From an uncultured Caryophanales bacterium (lineage in GTDB: Bacteria > Bacillota_I > Bacilli_A > RFN20 > CAG-826), in NCBI GenBank assembly GCA_946401755.1, contig CAMIVH010000010.1:1-19189 (forward strand): a stretch of 19,189 nucleotides of DNA, written 5' to 3'. The notes under the pieces were generated by a model, which was not told where the DNA came from, did not search any database, and saw nothing but the letters and a program-made list of their open reading frames with translations. The translations under genes were made by a program, and so were the position numbers. Below, piece by piece: positions 15,165 to 19,189 of this stretch (the first letter of the stretch is position 1; each line of letters begins with the position of its first letter).

Positions 15165-15284
15165 AAAAAGATATGAACTGAAAATAACAATTTACGTAAG
15201 TTAGTTTGATTATTATTAACAATATGTTAATCTAATATCGCAATTAAAAAATATTTGATAAAACCTCAAATAAGGAGATTTTTT

Positions 15285-17750
15285 ATGGCAAGAAAATATC
15301 AAGAAATCCTTGATAAATTAACCTTGAAAGAAAAGGCTAGTTTAATTAGTGGTAAGGACTTTTGGCAAACAGTCAACATTGATAGAGTCGGTATTCCAAG
15401 TGCATTCTTAAGCGATGGCCCTCACGGTGTTAGAAGACAAGCCGCTGCTGCGGACCACTTAGGTTTAAATGCTTCTATTCCTGCAACAAGTTATCCAACT
15501 GCCGCCACAATGGCGAACTCTTGGGATCCAGAATTAGGTGAAGAATTAGGTCAAAGATTAGGCCAAGAAGCTGCTGTTCAAAAAGTTAATATCCTTTTAG
15601 GCCCAGGTCTTAATATGAAAAGAAGTCCATTATGTGGACGTAACTTTGAATACTTCTCTGAAGATCCATATCTCGCGGGCAAAATGGCCGCTGGTTATGT
15701 AAGAGGTATTCAATCAAATGGTATTTCTGCTTGTGTTAAACACTTTGCATGTAATAACCAAGAAGAAAACAGAATGACTCTTGATAGCATCGTTGATGAA
15801 AGAACATTTAGAGAAATCTATTTGACCGCTTTTGAAATTGCCGTTAAAGAAGGTAAGACCAAGAGCATCATGTCATCCTATAACTTAATCAATGGCAAGT
15901 TTGCTAATGAAAATGAACACTTATTAGTGGACATCCTTAGAAAAGAATGGGGTTATGATGGTTTAGTGGTCACCGACTGGGGTGGCAATAATGATGGTGT
16001 GGCATCTTTAAGATGTGGTAACCAATTAGAAATGCCTGGTACACCAGATAGACCAGAAGAAGTCATTAAAGCCATTGAAAATGGTGAACTAGAAGAATCT
16101 GTTTTAGATGATTGTGTTGATAAATTATTAGAAACAGTTTTTGACACTATGGAAAATGGTGTGAATAAAGCACCTGAAAAGTTTGATGTTGAAGAACATC
16201 ATAACGCCGCACAAAGATTCGCAGAAGAAAGTGCTGTTCTTTTGAAGAACAATGGTGTCTTACCATTAGCAAAAGATAAAAAAGTCGCCTTTATTGGCGA
16301 TTTCATGTACTTACCAAGATATCAAGGCGCTGGTTCCTCTATTGTTAATCCAACTAAGTTAGATAACACTGTGGATTTATTACCAAATTCTGGTTTTGAA
16401 ATCGTTGGTGCCGCGAAAGGCTTTGATAGATATGGTAAGAAAAAGAAGAAATTACATAACGAAGCCATTGAACTCGCTAAGAAAGCGGATGTTGTTGTTA
16501 TGTATCTTGGTTTAGATGAAGTGACTGAAGCTGAAGGCTTAGATAGACAAAATCTACACTTAGAAAACAACCAATTAGAATTAGTCAAAGATATTAAGGC
16601 TTTAGATAAAGAAATCGTCATTGTTTTATCATGTGGTAGTGCGGTTGAAATGCCATTTATCGATGACGTCTCCGCTGTTTTACATTGTTACCTTAATGGT
16701 CAAGCCGGTGCTCAAGCAGCCTTAAATATCCTTTCTGGTAAAGTTAATCCTTCTGGTAAATTATCAGAAACCATTCCTCTCGCTTTAGAAGATGTCGCTA
16801 GTAGTGATAACTTCCCAAGCCATACCAGAACAATCGAATATCGTGAAGCTTATGGTATCGGTTATAGATATTTCGATATCGCTCAAAAACCAGTCAGATT
16901 CCCATTCGGTTTTGGCTTAAGTTACACAACATTCGAATATAAGAATCTTGTTGTTGATAACAAAGGTGTGACTTTTGAAATCACAAATACTGGTAAAGTT
17001 GATGGTAAAGAAATCGCTCAATTATATGTTGGTTTAAAAGGCAGCGCGCTTATTAGACCACTTAAGGAATTAAAAGGCTTCACTAAAGTCTTCTTAAAAG
17101 CGGGTGAAACTAAGAAAGTATTTATCCCATTCGACGATAAGACATTTAGATACTTCAATACCGCCACTAACAGGTGGGAAGTTGAAAAAGGCGTCTATGA
17201 CTTATATGTTGCAGCCTCTATTGATGATGTCCGTTTAGTGGGTTCCATTAATCAAATCGGCACCACAAATATAGTTCCTTATGACAAAGAAGATTTACCA
17301 CATTACGCTAGTGGTGAATTAAGAAATATTCCTGATGCTGAATTCGCTGCCTTATTGGGTCACGAAATTCCTAACGGTGCTCTTCCTTTCTATAAGAAGA
17401 ATAGAATGGTTATTGACTATAACACCACATTCAGTGAATTACGCTATTCTAAGCGCTGGATTGGCCGTTTAGTGGGTAAAGCTATTCCTTGGTTCACAAG
17501 AGTGCTTAGAAAGATGGGAAACCGTGTTTTAGCCAATACTCTTGTCATGGGTGTTGTCCATCAACCAATGAGAGGTATGTCTAGATTCTCTGGTGGTGGT
17601 TTACGTATGAGCCAATTAGACGGCTTAATCATGATCTTCAATGGTCACTTCTGGAAAGGCTTACATCACTTCAATAAAGAAGGCCGTAAATACAAGAAGC
17701 TTGCAAAAGCGGAAAAGAAAGCCCAAAAAGAAGCAGAACAAAAACAATAA
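15285..17750 (+). CDS. Cytoplasmic glycoside hydrolase family 3, conventional domain order
   Basis: Beta-glucosidase-type exo-glycosidase, 821 residues, with no signal peptide or membrane helix, so it probably acts on imported oligosaccharides. The catalytic barrel comes first (~1-290), with SDGPHGVR, GRNFEYFSEDP, KHFACNNQE and nucleophile D231 in VVTDWGG. The alpha/beta sandwich (~305-510) carries likely acid/base E417 in EAEGLDR. An Fn3-like domain spans ~557-650. A ~160-residue C-terminal extension follows; it includes a basic, partly hydrophobic segment and a Lys/Glu/Gln-rich tail. The start is set at the ATG at 15285 because AAGGAG lies 7 nt before it; an in-frame TTG at 15255 has no ribosome site. 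It sits behind a terminator, so it has its own promoter in the AT-rich gap (15165-15284), where no strong hexamers stand out. It is not a recent copy of the membrane GH3 pair. Confidence 0.93.
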   Translation: MARKYQEILDKLTLKEKASLISGKDFWQTVNIDRVGIPSAFLSDGPHGVRRQAAAADHLGLNASIPATSYPTAATMANSWDPELGEELGQRLGQEAAVQKVNILLGPGLNMKRSPLCGRNFEYFSEDPYLAGKMAAGYVRGIQSNGISACVKHFACNNQEENRMTLDSIVDERTFREIYLTAFEIAVKEGKTKSIMSSYNLINGKFANENEHLLVDILRKEWGYDGLVVTDWGGNNDGVASLRCGNQLEMPGTPDRPEEVIKAIENGELEESVLDDCVDKLLETVFDTMENGVNKAPEKFDVEEHHNAAQRFAEESAVLLKNNGVLPLAKDKKVAFIGDFMYLPRYQGAGSSIVNPTKLDNTVDLLPNSGFEIVGAAKGFDRYGKKKKKLHNEAIELAKKADVVVMYLGLDEVTEAEGLDRQNLHLENNQLELVKDIKALDKEIVIVLSCGSAVEMPFIDDVSAVLHCYLNGQAGAQAALNILSGKVNPSGKLSETIPLALEDVASSDNFPSHTRTIEYREAYGIGYRYFDIAQKPVRFPFGFGLSYTTFEYKNLVVDNKGVTFEITNTGKVDGKEIAQLYVGLKGSALIRPLKELKGFTKVFLKAGETKKVFIPFDDKTFRYFNTATNRWEVEKGVYDLYVAASIDDVRLVGSINQIGTTNIVPYDKEDLPHYASGELRNIPDAEFAALLGHEIPNGALPFYKKNRMVIDYNTTFSELRYSKRWIGRLVGKAIPWFTRVLRKMGNRVLANTLVMGVVHQPMRGMSRFSGGGLRMSQLDGLIMIFNGHFWKGLHHFNKEGRKYKKLAKAEKKAQKEAEQKQ

Positions 17751-17761
17751 AGCAATAAAAG

Positions 17762-17787
17762 GACCCGTGAATTAAAACGGGTCTTTT
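17762..17787 (+). terminator. Intrinsic terminator after the cytoplasmic GH3 gene
   Basis: GACCCGT (17762-17768) pairs perfectly with ACGGGTC (17777-17783), followed by TTTT. Confidence 0.85.
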
Positions 17788-17810
17788 CATTTAAAAAATT
17801 AGAGAATACT

Positions 17811-18563
17811 ATGTATATCATGAAAAACTATTATAAAGAAATCTTTAAACGAAAATCATTTCACTTCTTCATCGGTGGTGAACCCACGACAGAAGAAGAT
17901 GTAAAACAAATCAATGAGTTTATTAAAACCGTTGAACCTCTTTACCCTGATATCAAAACTGAAATCAGAATCGTCAAAGAAAAAGAAACAACATGTCATA
18001 GAGGCGCGGATTATTGCATCCTCTTCTACAGTGAACCTAAAGAAGGATATTTAAGAAATATTGGCTATATTGGTGAACAAATAGATTTATATCTTACTTC
18101 CCTTAACATAGGCGCACTTTGGTTTGGTATTGGTAAAACCAGAGAAAAGGAAATAGAAGGCCTAGAATATGTCATTATGATTGCCTTCAAAAGAATGCCT
18201 GAAGGTAGCTTTAGAAAAGATATGTTTAAATCCAAAAGAAAACCACTTGAGGAAATATGGGCAGGTGAAGAAATGGATATCGCAAATATTGTGAGATTCA
18301 CGCCTTCCGCATGTAATACACAGCCATGGTTTGTAGAAAATAAAGATAATACATTAGAGGTATATCGTTATAAGAAGCCTGGTAAACGTGGCATTATGCC
18401 TATTGATAAAGTAATGTTCTACAACCGCATCGATATTGGTATCTTCCTATTTATCTTAGAAACATGTCTCAGAGAGAAAGACGTCAAATATCAAAGAGAA
18501 CTATTTGCGGATCTAAGCGACGCTGAAGTCGAAAAGACATTATCTGCGAAATACAAAATGTAA
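17811..18563 (+). CDS. Nitroreductase family protein (TM1586-like, FMN-dependent)
   Basis: Putative FMN-dependent oxidoreductase of 250 residues, resembling the TM1586 group of nitroreductases, in which two half-domains are fused in one chain. The N-terminal half has the RKSFHFF segment and a long helix around GEQIDLYLTSLNIGALWFG. The C-terminal half has the cofactor-binding motif RFTPSACNTQPW and a hydrophobic helix near GIFLFILETCL. The physiological substrate is not known for such proteins. The start is uncertain: ATG at 17811 or ATG at 17820 (fourth codon). Neither has a good ribosome site; only AGAG at 17801-17804 is near. It lies between two terminators and looks like a single-gene unit unrelated to the glycan genes. 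Confidence 0.85.
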   Translation: MYIMKNYYKEIFKRKSFHFFIGGEPTTEEDVKQINEFIKTVEPLYPDIKTEIRIVKEKETTCHRGADYCILFYSEPKEGYLRNIGYIGEQIDLYLTSLNIGALWFGIGKTREKEIEGLEYVIMIAFKRMPEGSFRKDMFKSKRKPLEEIWAGEEMDIANIVRFTPSACNTQPWFVENKDNTLEVYRYKKPGKRGIMPIDKVMFYNRIDIGIFLFILETCLREKDVKYQRELFADLSDAEVEKTLSAKYKM

Positions 18564-18565
18564 TA

Positions 18566-18595
18566 AAAAATCGCCCTCAATCGAGAGCGATTTTT
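18566..18595. terminator. Bidirectional terminator between nitroreductase and ppdK
   Basis: AAAAATCGC (18566-18574) pairs with GCGATTTTT (18587-18595), and CTC pairs with GAG inside it after one C-A mismatch. The A and T tracts at both ends let it serve both converging genes. Confidence 0.85.
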
Positions 18596-18611
18596 GTTTA
18601 TCCAAGTTTAA

Positions 18612-19189
18612 TTACTTTCTTGGGTTTTTGATATTGGCTTGAGCAGCGGCTAATCTAGCGACTGGCACACGGAATGGAGAGCAGGAGACATAGTCCAAAC
18701 CGACTTTGTGATAGAATTCGATAGATTTTGCATCGCCACCTGTTTCACCACAGACACCAACGTGGAGGTCTGGGCGGGTGCCACGGCCTAACTTAACGGC
18801 TAATTGGACTAATTTACCAACACCGTTTTGGTCTAAGGTCTTGAATGGATCTTCTTCAAAGATCTTTGTTTCGTAATAAGCTGGTAAGAATTTGCCGGCG
18901 TCATCACGAGAGAAACCAAATGTCATTTGTGTTAAGTCGTTTGTACCAAAGCTGAAGAATTCAGCATCTTTAGCGATTTCATCAGCGAGTAATGCCGCAC
19001 GTGGGATTTCAATCATGGTACCAACGTGATATTGCATTGCTAAACCGGAATCAGCGATTAACTTATCAGCGGTTTCGCAGATGATCTTCTTAACGAAGGC
19101 TAATTCTTTTTCTTCGAGTACTAATGGAACCATAATTTCTGGTTGCACTAATGTACCGGTCTTCTTGCTGACGTTGATAGCGGCTTTAA
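18612..19189 (-). CDS. ppdK: Pyruvate, phosphate dikinase, C-terminal part (gene continues beyond the window)
   Basis: The C-terminal ~192 residues of PPDK, which interconverts pyruvate, ATP and phosphate with PEP, AMP and pyrophosphate in the cytosol. It is common in anaerobes using PPi-linked glycolysis. The frame is open to the window edge, and the visible N-terminal residues end in PEIMVPLV, an internal segment of the PEP/pyruvate barrel. Diagnostic motifs are [40 protein letters not shown] and [19 protein letters not shown]. The catalytic cysteine is in VCGETGG (Cys codon 18750-18752). From memory of the family, PPDKs usually read GEHGG there, so Thr replaces His. It is a housekeeping gene, convergent with the nitroreductase gene and sharing its terminator. 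Confidence 0.95.
   Translation of the reverse strand, partial: KAAINVSKKTGTLVQPEIMVPLVLEEKELAFVKKIICETADKLIADSGLAMQYHVGTMIEIPRAALLADEIAKDAEFFSFGTNDLTQMTFGFSRDDAGKFLPAYYETKIFEEDPFKTLDQNGVGKLVQLAVKLGRGTRPDLHVGVCGETGGDAKSIEFYHKVGLDYVSCSPFRVPVARLAAAQANIKNPRK

Noticed and set aside
15255..15284. Upstream TTG start for the cytoplasmic GH3 gene
   Set aside because: It has no ribosome site and adds ten residues outside the family start. The ATG at 15285 has AAGGAG at the right distance.
1..19189. CRISPR array, tRNA or rRNA genes
   Set aside because: No regularly spaced short repeats and no tRNA- or rRNA-like conserved segments were recognised on either strand.

Overview
The window looks like chromosomal DNA of a low-GC, Gram-positive anaerobe (Bacillota, perhaps a gut-type Bacilli, RF39 or Erysipelotrichia relative). 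The basis is AT-rich sequence with strong AAGGAG ribosome sites, LxxC-type lipoprotein signals, a LytTR/AgrC-like two-component system and pyruvate phosphate dikinase. UGG encodes Trp, all ten complete genes and the 3' end of ppdK stop at TAA or TAG, and none uses TGA. The taxonomic placement is inference.

Layout. Bases 2-1657 hold the 3' part of htpG, followed by a small lipoprotein gene (1730-2173). The core is an accessory glycan-degradation region from 2386 to 17750. It starts with two tandem paralogous GH3 glycosidases of about 1000 residues (2386-5418 and 5634-8642). Their GH3 domains are in permuted order, behind an N-terminal segment with two hydrophobic helices. Next comes a two-gene regulatory operon: a LytTR response regulator (8736-9464) and a polytopic GHKL sensor kinase (9468-10832). 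Two lipoproteins follow: a non-catalytic protein with three carbohydrate-binding-like modules (11128-13413) and an EstA/CE1-like serine esterase with Ig-like domains (13480-15087). A cytoplasmic GH3 enzyme of conventional domain order (15285-17750) ends the region. The right edge has a TM1586-type nitroreductase (17811-18563) and, convergently, the 3' end of ppdK on the minus strand (18612-19189).

How it may work together (inference). The membrane-tethered GH3 enzymes, the glycan-binding lipoprotein and the lipoprotein esterase would act on the outer face of the cell on a substituted beta-linked glycan. The cytoplasmic GH3 would finish imported oligosaccharides. No transporter is encoded here. 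The strongest regulatory clue is a pair of 9-bp direct repeats with exactly 21-bp periodicity, the geometry used by LytTR regulators. It occurs upstream of the second membrane GH3 (5476-5505) and upstream of the binding lipoprotein (10896-10925). Each pair lies 37-38 bp before a TATAGT -10 box, and the two genes flank the regulator operon on either side. This suggests a local LytTR-controlled glycan-foraging regulon, which is the best candidate for an undescribed system in this window.

Nearly every gene end has a recognisable intrinsic terminator. Several leaders carry hairpins, and the response-regulator mRNA appears to be leaderless. No rRNA, tRNA, CRISPR array, insertion sequence or integrase was seen.
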